Shown here: piece by piece, positions 48,307 to 59,548 of the stretch | Numbering within the stretch: the stretch's first letter is position 1 | Layout: every line of letters starts with the position of its first letter | Assembly (NCBI RefSeq): GCF_026210795.1 | Contig: NC_089441.1 | Span: forward strand, 1,364,001-1,428,000 | Origin: Rhizophagus irregularis | Lineage: Eukaryota > Glomeromycota > Glomeromycetes > Glomerales > Glomeraceae | Length of the DNA stretch: 64,000 nucleotides | Reading direction: 5' to 3' | Program-made: the position numbers and the translations under genes | The notes under the pieces: model-generated | Database searches by the model: none | The model's input: only the letters and a program-made list of their open reading frames with translations | What the model was told of the DNA's origin: nothing

Positions 48307-50760
48307 ATGTCTTCAACAAATGATGAAAAGAAGAAAATCAAAGAAAATGACATTAATCTTAAAAGGGAAGCTCTGAAAACATCTATAGACTGTATGATGG
48401 TTATAGGAAATGCCATGGATAACTACTTTCCCTTACTAAAAACGGTGACCATTATGATTTCGGAAATTTATACAATTTATGATAATGCAAGATACAATTT
48501 GAATATCTGCGAGTCTCTCATGGATAGAGTTGACATCGCAGAATCCGTCATCAAAACCTTAAAGAGACGAAAAAAAAATAATGAAGAAAATTTTCGAAAA
48601 CTTGAATACTATAAATCTTTTTTACGTTTTGTTGATGTATTAAAAAGTATTAAAGCATTTATAGGCGAAGTATCTACCATTCAAGGTTATAAAAGATTCT
48701 TCAGTGCAAACATGATCAGAAAAAAATTTGACAGCCTTATAAGTGAGTTTGAAGTTGCAATACGCGAATTGAATTTTACGATGACCGTGGCTAATGAAGA
48801 ACAGAGAATAATTGACCAGAAAGCTCTTGAACGTGATATCGCAGAAATGACAAGGGTAATTATTGAATTTTTTTCTCTATATAAACGTTGTTATTATAAT
48901 TTATTCTTACTATTTATTCTTTTAAATACTAGTTTTTGGAAAAAATTGACGGTAATATTATTGATAGTACTAATACACTTAACACCGTTATCCAAGAAGT
49001 CATGATTATCAAGAAACAAATAGAAACTTCTAAGGTGGAGAAATTCAAGGTAACAAATATAACACCAAATGAGTTGCTCGATCCTTTATATTGTCAATCA
49101 CGTGGTAGAAAGGAGCCATACATTTGCAAGAAAGTATATAAAGGTCAAGATGTTGCATGTAAGCCGGCAAACATTTTTGAAGATAGTAATATGGATGTTC
49201 AAAAAATACAAGCCCAACTAGTTATCTTGAGTAAATTAAAGGACTCCACAAATATTCTCAAATTTTATGGTATTTCCAAGGTTGACGGGAATCAAGTGAT
49301 GATGTTTGAATGGGCAGAGTTTGGCACTCTTAGGGAATTATATGTGGAAAAAGATATTTCATGGCATGACAAAGTCCTAATTGCTCTTGATATTTGTCGA
49401 GGACTTACATTCTTGCATTCTTGCGATATTTTTCATCATGATATTAGATGCAATAACATCATGGTAATCTTATCTTGACTAACCACTAATATCTTTTGTA
49501 ATGAAACGAAAATTGAAATTAATCTAACAAATTAATTTAATTTAATTAGATGACTACGAGACTTGAGCCTAAGATTGCTAATTTCAAATATTCACGGCTT
49601 TTTGATGACAGAACAGTTGATATTGAGAACATTAAGGAAATCTTTCCTTGGCTGGCCCCAGAAAAGATGATGTTTTCAGAACATCCCGTTAGATATACGA
49701 GTAAATGTGAAATTTTCAGGTAAAAATTATAATTATTAACCTATGATAAATAAAAATGATTTTCTCGCGGAATTTTTCATTATAAATTAATAAATAAATT
49801 TTACTGATGAAAATAATTTTTAGCTTTGGAATGTTATTATGGGAACTTTCGTTTAGAAAAATTCCTTATGAAAACATGCGTGTGGGACAAATTCGAGAAC
49901 ATGTTTTGAAAGGCAAACGAGAAAAGATGAACTGGATTCCTGGAACGCCTGAAATTAAAAAAATACACAAAGGGTTTGAAAAAATAATTACCATGGGTAA
50001 GTTACACTTATAAATTAACCAATTATAGTTTGATTTATTATTAAATACTGTAAACTTGCAACTTCATATACATCTAATATTCCTAATTTAAGCTTGGCAA
50101 GATGCAAATTGTCGAACCTCTCTTCAAACTATATTTTTGAAGCTTTACAAGTTGGCATCACAAAATGATAAAAGTAATGATTCCAAAAATCCGCTTCCTA
50201 TTGAACCTATAAGTATGAGTGAATTACGAGAAAATCGGGAAGACCACAAGATATATCGTTTACCCTATGCACTGATAAATCCGCTTGAATTTGGATTTGA
50301 AGCCCATAAACGAGAAGATAGAAAGACTGCTTGGGAAACATTCTGTGCTCATGCTGATTTAGGCAATATTACTGCCAAATATTGGAAAGGACGTTACTTA
50401 TCCAAAGGGTACTTTGTAAAGGCGGACCTAAAACAAGCATGCGAGCTATTCAATGTAGCCGCTGATGATGGAATAGCTAATGCTCAGTTGGATTATGCCT
50501 TCTCACTTTTAAGCCCTGTTTCTGGAATTGCGTTTGATCTTGATATATTCATCAAATACTTAACCAAATCCGCAGACGGAGGAAACGTTGCCGCACAATT
50601 TAATTTGGGTGATATGTATCTCCATGGAAAACTTAAGTGCAATTTAAATAAGGAATTGGGAATAAAATATTTGAAGCTGGCCGCTCTCAATGGTTATCCA
50701 GATGCAATTAAGATTCTTGAGAATTTAGAAATTGATGTATTTAATAATCAATTTAGATGA
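48307..50760 (+). CDS. MLKL-like helical bundle, pseudokinase and Sel1 repeats
   Basis: Exons 48307-48855, 48933-49463, 49550-49719, 49824-49996 and 50093-50760, all GT..AG and in phase, give 696 residues. Residues 1-215 are all-helical and charged, with two long helices and a brace-like third part (ARYNLNICESLMDRVDIAES), resembling the four-helix N-domain of MLKL/HeLo proteins. The kinase-like domain is about 225-490. Its glycine loop is degenerate (SRGRKEPYICKKVYKG), Lys 260 is kept (VACKP), the catalytic loop is HHDIRCNNI (Asp 353), but DFG is replaced by Asn-Phe-Lys (371-373), so phosphotransfer is doubtful. SFGMLLWELSFRKIPYENM is well conserved. At least three Sel1 repeats fill about 545-690 (AKYWKGRYLSKGYFVKADLK, AAQFNLGDMYLHGKLKCN). 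A membrane-acting or scaffold role is inferred from the MLKL likeness only. Confidence 0.88.
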
Positions 50761-51042
50761 TCATTTAACTTTATTCGCGTATTTTTTTTTTTGTCATAAA
50801 TAAATATTTCACCAAATATTTAGAAATAAATTCAAAATTTTTATTTTTTTTATATATATATATTCTTATTTCGTTTTCTAATATTTTATTTATTTATTTT
50901 TGATTAAAAAGATAAATAAATATTCTGGCATAAATGGCATAAATACTGACCAAACTAAAACAAATACGACTTCAGAATTGCGCCAAATTAATGTATATCA
51001 TTCCTTTTTTTGGATAATGCCAGGCGCTATTACGTAATTCTT

Positions 51043-52420
51043 GCCGCGTAGAACAAATAGTCCATATCGCTCTGTTTATACTTGCCGCCCATTTAAAATC
51101 CCCTCCCATCCCCTCCAATCCCCTCCCCTCCCCTCCCATATCCCATCCCATCCCAAATCCCAATCCCAAATCCCATCCCATCCCAAATCCCAAATCCCAT
51201 CCCAAATCCCAAATACTTGTATAACATTTCTCCCATTGGCCAATTATCACGTGACGTTACACAAACTTCCAAAAAAGGAAATTTTGCCTCCCGCAAAAAA
51301 TGGGCGGATTTGGTTTCACAAGTATTCCAAAAAAGGAAATTTCTATGCCGATCATATAATTCCGGCCGTAATATTTTAGTTTTCGAAGTCTAATGTTAAT
51401 TCAGGTCAGAATTTAGTTTAAATCCTTATCCTACATACCCCAATTTTTAAGAGATTTACCGATCAGATTTTAATGAAATTTATATCATTGGATTTGTCTC
51501 GATGCAAGGAATTTAATGGCAGTGAAATTATATTCCCAACATTAATATTGACTAAGTTATTATAAAAAATGTATTTTATAATATATATTATTAAATAACA
51601 TGTATAAAGCAAGCAATAATTGGTTACTTTTAATATAAAAAGTTTTTAAAATATATTTATTCAATTTATTATTTTATATTTTTTATTACAATTTAACTTT
51701 GAATTAACTTAAACCTATCTATTAATTCATCAAAAAAATTTTGATTATTTATTTCTAATATATATAATTTGATAGATATTATTATTATTGCATAAATATT
51801 TAATAAAATAATATTTACAAACCAGGAATTAATTAACTGTTAATCTAAAAAAACAATATCAGCAGATATCATCAAAATTATTAATTCAAATAAAATAATC
51901 AATATATTACTGAATACTAACTGCTAACATGTTACTTTCAAATAATATATAGTATAAAAATACATTTTTTATAATAAATCAGTCAATATTAATTTTAGAA
52001 ATATGATTTCACTACCATTTAATTCCTTGCATCAAGACGAATCCAAAGATATAAATTTCATTAAAATCTGATCAGTAAATCTCTTAAAAATTGGGTTTGT
52101 AGGATAAGGATTTAAACCTTTATAATTTGTAATTCCGGCCGGAGTTAAAATATAAACTTCGTAAATCTGTTCGGAATCTTAATTTTGCTCATATTCTGGT
52201 AATGAATGCAATGCTGGCCAGAATTATATGATCGGCGTAAAAATTTCTCCTTTTTTGGAATACTTGTGAAACCAAAATCTCTCAATTTTTGCGGGAAGCA
52301 AAATTTCCTTTTTTGGAAATTTGTGTAACGTCACGTGATAATTGACCAATGAGATTATTTGGGATAAGGGATGGGATATGGGATATGGGATATGGGAACA
52401 GGGCGGACATCCCCATATTA
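51043..52420. mobile_element. 1.4 kb element with ~430 bp inverted repeats and G-run ends
   Basis: 51230-51535 and 52005-52360 are inverted copies of each other (GCGATCAT-like cores such as TATGATCGGC, CACGTGACGTTACACAAA, AATTCCGGCC). Outside these, 51095-51215 is a CCCATCCCAAATCCC array, and the other side ends in a GGGATATGGGATATGGGA array before GGGCGGACATCC. The middle (51540-52005) is AT-rich and non-coding. Exact borders are approximate. Confidence 0.7.
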
Positions 52421-53029
52421 TCACGATATTGCCGATCATTTTGCCGATCACTTGTCCAATATTATCACATTAAAAAATACCGTTGAATTAGTTTTTTCAC
52501 AAATTCTACATAATAATGTATAAAATTTCGATTTTATTTACTTTATTTTATTTATTGTTAATAAATTAGTTCTTAAAATAATTCATAAAGATTTTGTCAA
52601 ATATCAGACATATATTAATTTTACAATAATTGTAAGCATTTATTTAATGATAACTTTTGGGTTATCAAAAATTATCCAGGTTTATTTTAGCCATTGATTC
52701 TTGAATACCTAAATAATATACTGTAAAAGTTTCAAGTTTCGCCCGAAGATCTGTGGCTTCACCCGAAGCTTCAAAGTCACGTTAGCAGATGATCGGCATA
52801 TATATAGCATATATATTAATTATTGAAAATTTGACGTAAAATCTAACTTTGGAAACACACCTTATTTTGCCACAATACTTTTATATTAATTTATTGATAA
52901 ATGAAACTATTAAATAAAATAATTTAACATAAATTGTCAGAACATTTATTGCTTGGAATAAAGCTTCAAATTTAACGTGATATCACTTATATAATGATCG
53001 GCAAGTGATCGACATTGTGATATAATGCA
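52421..53029. other. no gene seen
   Basis: AT-rich; short motifs only (TGATCGGCA occurs twice). Confidence 0.5.
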
Positions 53030-53185
53030 TGTCCGCCCTGTTGGATATGGGTGGGATTGGGATTTGGGATTGGGATGGGATTTTGGCAAATGGGAGGGGA
53101 TTTTGGCAAAAGGGATGGGATATGGGATGGGATGGGATAGGGGATTCTCCCATCCCATTTAATATGGGTGGCAAGTATAGCTCTG
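53030..53185. mobile_element. ~155 bp G-run element, deletion derivative of the 51-52 kb element
   Basis: It begins GTCCGCCCTGTTGGATATGG and ends near GGGTGGCAAGTATAGCTCTG, matching the two outer ends of the 51043-52420 element with the middle missing. Between them are GGGATTGGGATTTGGGATTG-type repeats. On the plus strand it has at least a dozen GGG runs in 120 bp. Confidence 0.65.
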
Positions 53186-54161
53186 TTAATAAACATTCAA
53201 AAATAATAATAATTTCTTATGTTCAAAAAAAATAGCTAATATTTGGGCATTTACAATCAGAAGTTTCAATTCTCTAACAGCTTTTTAACGATTGGTAATA
53301 AATTATAAGTGGAAATTGTTGGTGTATCATTAGATACTTGTTTTGCTACTAGAACTACATTATACTGTACAATTAATATTCCAGGGTTGCAAATAGTTTT
53401 TCATTTTCATGTGTGCAAGTTAAAAAATATTGAAAGGCTTTAATGGATAAAATCAAATTCAACATAATGTAGAATAATTTTTACCGTCTCAATCAATAAA
53501 ATACAAATAGGATTATTTTCGCAATTTTAGATAATATGGTGAATAATTTTTGTGTGGTAAAATCCTTAAAGCTCAAAAAATAATATGCAGCGTAAACGTT
53601 TCAACTAAAGACTCTTTTTGACTGATCCAAGCAATTAAGTTTGATTATATTGTACAGACTAGCAATTTTCAAAAATTAGTACAAAAGTAATCATAAGTAC
53701 TTAGTGCGACAGTATAAATTTATTGATTTCATTTACATTAAGATTATTATTTATTTTATAAAGTACATTTATAATGTCGCGTATACTAATTGATACTATT
53801 ATTTTTTTTTGCTGACTGAAATTACCGTTTATAACAGTGTTTTACTCATATCATAAAAGGTATGTTTCAAAGTGACAGAATTTCTATTACAAAATTATAA
53901 AATATTTAGTTTATTATAATTGAACTTGTTTTTTTAAGTAAATATTAGTTTTTTTTTTAAAAAAAAAAATCTTTACTATAAAATCATATGATATTCCCGA
54001 TTATTCGTGATACATTGATCGTCAATTTAATAATACCTTTTTTATCATTATTGACATAAGATATATAAATATTACGCCAATTTTTTTTTTTAGCAAACGT
54101 GAAATTCCCTTTTACAAATCATAAATATTAAACAAAATATTTCTAAATATAGAATATAAGA
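53186..54161. other. upstream of the first tandem kinase; no gene
   Basis: 53860-54161 is duplicated at 59205-59548 (AGAATTTCTATTACAAAATT, GCAAACGTGAAATTCCCTTT) and contains the promoter of the kinase. The rest is AT-rich without a supported feature. Confidence 0.55.
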
Positions 54162-55667
54162 ATGAGTATAAATAATGAAATTTAGGTAGAATCTGAATTT
54201 AGTAAATTAAATATTGCTGACAATGATTCAAATTCAGTATATATCGATCATAAAAATTGTAGTCCATGGTGTAAAGAATGTGTTCCTCGTTATTTGATTG
54301 AAGGATGGACCAGCGGGAATAATGATGTTGACGAATTTATCAAGTATACAAATTATAACGCAAAAAATAATAAATTTCTTGAATGGGTACCATTTGATAG
54401 GTTTGAAGATTTAAAGCAAATTGGTGAAGGTGGATTTGCCAAAGTATACTCTGCGACATGGATTGATGGTAAGGCAGAATATTTTAGACAAAATGATGGA
54501 AGTTGGAAAAAAGGAGAACCTAAACCTAAAAAAGTAGCTTTGAAAAGATTATATGGATCACAAAATATTTCGGCTGAATATTTAAATGAGGTATATTTTT
54601 TTTACACACAGTATGTTTTTTATACTCTTAAATTAATCCTTAATAATAGTAATTAAAATTGTAATTCTTAAATTTTAATTTATATTATAGCTCAAAGTAC
54701 ACTGGAGTTTTTGTAGTTCAGCCACTGCTCCTTTAATGCTTTATGGAATAACCAAAGATCCACAAACAAAAGAATTAATGATGATTACACAATTAGCAAA
54801 ACTAGGAAATTTGAGATCTGTTCTTTCAAGTAATTTTTATAGCATGTTTTGGCGAGATAAATTACTTACATTGCTCGTTATAGCAATAAGTCTTAAAAAT
54901 TTACATAGTTTAGGATATTTTCATAAAGATTTTCATAGTGGCAATATACTAAAGGGTGATGGTGCTACTTATATTTCAGATTTTGGATTATCAGGGCCAT
55001 CAAATGAACAAAAGTTGGATGATAAAATATGTGGAGTATTACCATATATTTCTCCAGAAGTTTTGAATGGAAAACCATACGCATTATCTTCTGATATCTA
55101 TAGTTTTGGTGTAATTATGACAGAATTTTCATCCGGAAAGCCACCTTTTTATAAAAGAAAACATGATTTAAGCTTAACATTAGAAATATGTAATGGAACC
55201 AGACCTGAATTTGGAAAGGGGACTCCTGAAATTTATAAGAAATTAGCTTATAGATGTATGAATGCTAATCCTGATCAAAGACCAACAGCCAATGAAATAT
55301 GGGAGATATTAAACTTTTGGTATAATTCTTGTATGGGTAGTGAATATTATCATGAAAAAGAAGAATTTGGTTATAAAGGAAAGGAAATTAAGGCCATATT
55401 TGAAAAAGCTGATAAAGATATACCAATTATTTCAACTTCATATGAAATAAATCCTGATGCAATATACACTAGTAGAGTATTCACATATAGTAATTTGCCA
55501 AAACCCATCAATTCATCTATTATTACTTCATATCTTGATGAGGATAGTAAAGGTAATGTGTTTAAATTATTACTTTCATGATTTGAGTAAACCACAACTA
55601 ACAATTTTTTATTATTTTAATAGATTGCCAAGATTCTAAATTATTCGATTTAGAAGTTTCTAACTGA
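54162..55667 (+). CDS. TKL-like kinase, tandem copy 1, in-frame stop near start
   Basis: Exons 54162-54590, 54691-55552 and 55624-55667, all in phase, give 444 codons before the stop. Frame from ATG 54162 meets TAG at 54183-54185 after seven codons, and no later in-frame ATG lies before the conserved ribbon (CSPWCKECVPR) and kinase domain. Copy 2 lacks a ~60 bp block here and starts cleanly. So this copy is either newly inactivated, starts otherwise, or has a sequence error. Kinase motifs: IGEGGFAKVYSA, VALKRL (Lys about 128), FHKDFHSGNIL, SDFGLSG, ISPEVL, DIYSFGV. All catalytic residues are kept. The tail AIYTSRVFTYSNLPKP is family-typical. The small last exon (CQDSKLFDLEVSN) is supported by the same structure in copy 2; the alternative is read-through to a stop at 55581. 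Confidence 0.8.
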
Positions 55668-55908
55668 TTATAATAAGAATTAAACATAGCTTATGTTTTA
55701 TAAAATATATTTTACAATATTTATGCAAAATACTGTTTATTTAACCATAGTTGAAACACATATTGGATATTCAAAATTTCAATTTATTATTTCTTATATA
55801 TTTGTATTTTTGTTTATGAGATATATTCATGACTATTTTATTAAATTATTATATATATCATCTATGTAACTAAAAAAATTCGGTAGATGTCCTTCCCATA
55901 CAAGCATA

Positions 55909-56073
55909 CAAGTGCCTCCCGTTATAATGACATCTAATTATAACGACATATTATCGTATAACGACATACCATTTTTTGAAATCCTTTGATGTAGTTATAT
56001 AAACATAATATATTTCATTATAACGACAATTAAAGAAAATTTACTAATGCCTCGAAGAGTGTCATGGCACTTG
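55909..56073. mobile_element. 165 bp pogo-like MITE
   Basis: The ends are CAAGTGCC inverted, flanked by TA (55907-55908 and 56074-56075). Internal TTATAACGACA-type repeats are like those of pogo elements. Copy 2 of the duplication has no insert at the matching place (near 61103), so it inserted after the duplication. Confidence 0.75.
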
Positions 56074-56246
56074 TATAAATAATTTAAATTGTGCAACATG
56101 AAACGTGTGATATATCTGCGCCCTATTCTGTGTATATTATGCGGATTTTTGTGACTAATTCAATTCCGGTTAATGAAATTTTGATCAGATATTTTTAAAG
56201 ATGTAAAATGTGATCAGTTCTTGTAGACTAAAAGTTATTTCCTTTA

Positions 56247-56613
56247 TTGGTAATGTTAATTTTTCCGGTAGAAAAATACCTATTTCAATTAAAATAAATG
56301 AACATTTTAAATTAATCACTGTATTAAAAAACATAAATATAACACGTTATCATAATATAACTCCAATATAATTACTTAATAATTACATCAAAAACTTGAG
56401 AATTTATATTTGACTCCTTAATTACATATTTTTTCAATATCATTATTAGAAAGTATTCCTTTAAAATAATCGGACTGATCACACAAAGTTTTAAAATTCG
56501 AATAAAATTAATATCTGGCTCTCTTCCAATGTAAACGACAACATCATTTTAGAACTTATTTCGACCCTCAGTTTCAAGTTTATCTATCGCTTTTGTGATA
56601 AATTTGCGTAACA
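56247..56613 (-). pseudogene. BTB-TLDc pseudogene, first exon only
   Basis: On the minus strand from ATG 56613 it follows exon 1 of the gene at 39329-40773 (LRKFITKAIDKLETEG-like, then NVVVYIGREPDI), with several small deletions and frame changes, then the intron. The first codons of exon 2 (YFSTGKINITNK, about 56280-56247) follow. BACK and TLDc are absent. Its 5' flank (to about 57030) matches the flank of that gene. Confidence 0.8.
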
Positions 56614-59548
56614 TGTACAGTATATATTTTAATAAAAAATTTTCAAAACTTTGTAGTTACTCGAAGCCTTGCAATATACTATATTAGTATCAATAATTGA
56701 TACCATTTATAATTATATTATAAACGCAAAATAAACTTTTATTTGTGGATCATTAACACCTGATTACTTTTAATTTGTGTTTATTTAAAAAAAAAATGAT
56801 CAATATAATTAATTACGAAGATAATTGTTAAAGTAACAAATACTTATAAATTATTTCGTAACTTAGTCAATTGATTACTTTACATATTTGTATTATATTA
56901 TAATTAAGTAAAATTATTAATTATTGATTTGATGACTTTAAACACTTTCTAAACTATAAAGTAAATTACGTGCCAAATATTAGGATAAAATAGTAAAAGC
57001 TCCAAATAATTTCGGTTTTTTTTATTGAAGATCTAAACCTAAGTTTAAATGAAGTAACTACACGCGTCAGGAAGATAATAAAGGTTTAGCTGTTAATATT
57101 AAAGCGCCTATAGTATTTACAAATAGGGTTTTAACAGATAAATCCAATTCTTTAAAAAATATTAAGTACGCGGCAATGTGTACATATTTGTTCCGGTAGG
57201 TAGTAAGTGATTGGCAAAGTGCGCAACGCCGCAACGTGGTAACGTAAGGTAGCTAAATTATGCAATCTTTATTTAAGGCATGTAATGTAAAATTATTTTT
57301 TTTTACTTTACGTCACTTCCTTTATATGAGGCGCAGAACGTATGACATAATGTATAGATCACATGAACAAAATGTTTTTCAAAAAGTACAAAAATTGAAA
57401 TATAAGAAATATAATGAAAATTCGTATATTAATATATTTTAACTTGATGAACAATTTTCAATTAATAAAAATAGTCGATTTCATTCAACCAAAGTGGTGA
57501 AATTACGTTCTGAATTCAGAAAATAAAATACAAAAGTAAAAAGAAGAAATCTAGAAACTAATTGGCCGCTCCAATAAATAGTTTCCCACCCCCTCATTTT
57601 TGCCAAAAAATTGGATTTAAACAAACACTTTATATTAAATATTATTGGTCAATTAGCTTTATTAGTCACATGATTGTTTAAAATTTTTTGCAAGTTTAAA
57701 ATTTTATTATAATCCTCCCCCTCTAATTTTCTTGTGCCATGTGATGTTAAACAAAACTATCTGTTGGATCGGCCTACTATGAATTGACAATTATAGATAT
57801 TCATTGAATTGTACAATACCTATAACTTCACAATATATTAATTTAATATAAACAATGTTTAATATGCATTAGTTTGTAATAACAAAACTTAAAATTTTTT
57901 TAAAAAGGGAAAAGAAATTTCTTTTAGAATTGTAACGTAAACAATAAACAAATAAAAATGATAATCATGTTAAAATTATTGGCAGCCACTGGTGACTGAT
58001 CATGTCGATTAGGACTTTTTACTATGACATAGTTTGTGTAACTAATTTTTTTTGCTCCGTGTACATAATAATATATCTATTTTGAAAAAAGGTTATTTAT
58101 TATTCAGTTATAAAAATTCTTTTTATGCTGTTAAAATGGAACCTATTATGTAATTTTTACAAGAATAATATAAAAAATCTTGAATTTGCCATAAAAATTA
58201 ATATTTAACTTGACTTTTATGAAATAAGTTTTTTGATTCTATGTAAAAATTTACTTATATTCAAGTAATTAAAAAGATATTTAGTTTTCATTACAAACTA
58301 GAATCTCTCTCTGAGTTAAAATCGAAAAAATAGGAAAGGTTAGGCCTAATGCAAGCTTTCATATAAATAAAATAAATCCTTAGAGACGTGTAAGTGACCA
58401 TTTTTGTCGCACAAATTTTTTAATACCTTTCACATTCTGTAACATATATAGTATATAGGGAGAGTCACTTTACGTTACGTACTTTATATAATAGTGAGTA
58501 ACACTAGCAAAACATGTTACTTATTTAGTCAATCTACGTTACTCACTTTTTACATACTACAATTGTTCCAAATTATGTGTAAGATAAATATTTGTCTGTT
58601 TTGTAATTGATTTAATTGATTGTTGTACCACGATTTATAATCAGTGTTCGTGATGGAATGTAATATTATAAATACACAATACTTATTAGTAAGAATATTA
58701 TTCTATTTCTACACCTACAAATATAGAAATTTTATTACAAGAAAAACTCGTCTGTATGGTTACTTTCTAATTTATTATAATGCATTAGTTTTAAGATGTA
58801 ACCTATTTTGAGATTTAAGCTATTATATATAAATAATAAAAAAGTTAATTTTATTATAGTTTAATTTTTTTGATATAGGTTTGACTTTGCTGCTACGCTC
58901 ATTATATCTTCACTTAAATATTATATGACTTTTGATGTAATAAAAATATTTGAAGAAAAACTTTTAATAAAATAAAGTACTTTGATTTGATAATTAAAAT
59001 TATCTGTAATATAACTTTTTTATTCAAGTCGTGAAATTTAATGATACTGTACATCTGTTATATTTATCCAATTACCGATAATCCAGTATAAAGAGAACGT
59101 ATAAAAGGTTGGAAATGAAAAATTTGGCGTAGAGTTCTTATTTAACTGAAAGTTTTATATTAGAGAGATCACCGATTTCAAGAAGAAGTAATTGATTTAG
59201 AGTATGCTTTAAAGAGGCAGAATTTCTATTTCGAAATTTCAAAATATTTAGTTTATATATAATTGCACCATAATATAATTCTATTAGCAATCTTAGTTTT
59301 TTTTTTTTAAAAAAAAAATATTTTACTATAATAATCATATCCTAGATTATAATTTTTTTTAAGAGTTGCACCGGAAAATCGTATTATTATTTTGGTCGTC
59401 AAGTCGTCAAATTAACAATACCTTTTTACCCTCATTGTCATAAGATATATAAATAAATACGCCAATTTTTTTTTTTTAGCAAACGTGAAATTCCCTTTTT
59501 ACAATTCACGAATATTAAATAAAATATTTTTAAATGTAAAATATAATA
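56614..59548. other. no gene; BTB flank, a MITE and kinase promoter
   Basis: 56614-57030 is homologous to pieces at 40774-40890 and 44695-45090. 57563-57775 is an inverted-repeat element with ends GGCCGCTCCAATAAATAGTT and GGCCGATCCAACAGATAGTT and C/G runs inside, related to the MITE at 12533-12810. 59205-59548 is the duplicated kinase promoter. No coding frame is supported. Confidence 0.55.

Larger units (their letters stand above)
53860..56130. repeat. segmental duplication, copy 1
   Basis: Promoter, three-exon kinase and ~450 bp downstream are repeated in the same orientation at 59205-61155, about 5.35 kb away. Homology ends at the CTGCGCCC motif near 56120 (copy 2 near 61145). Confidence 0.8.

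Noticed and set aside
51041-51379. Proline/serine repeat protein over the CCCATCC array
   Set aside because: It is read from a minisatellite in an inverted-repeat element; overlapping frames on both strands are equally open.
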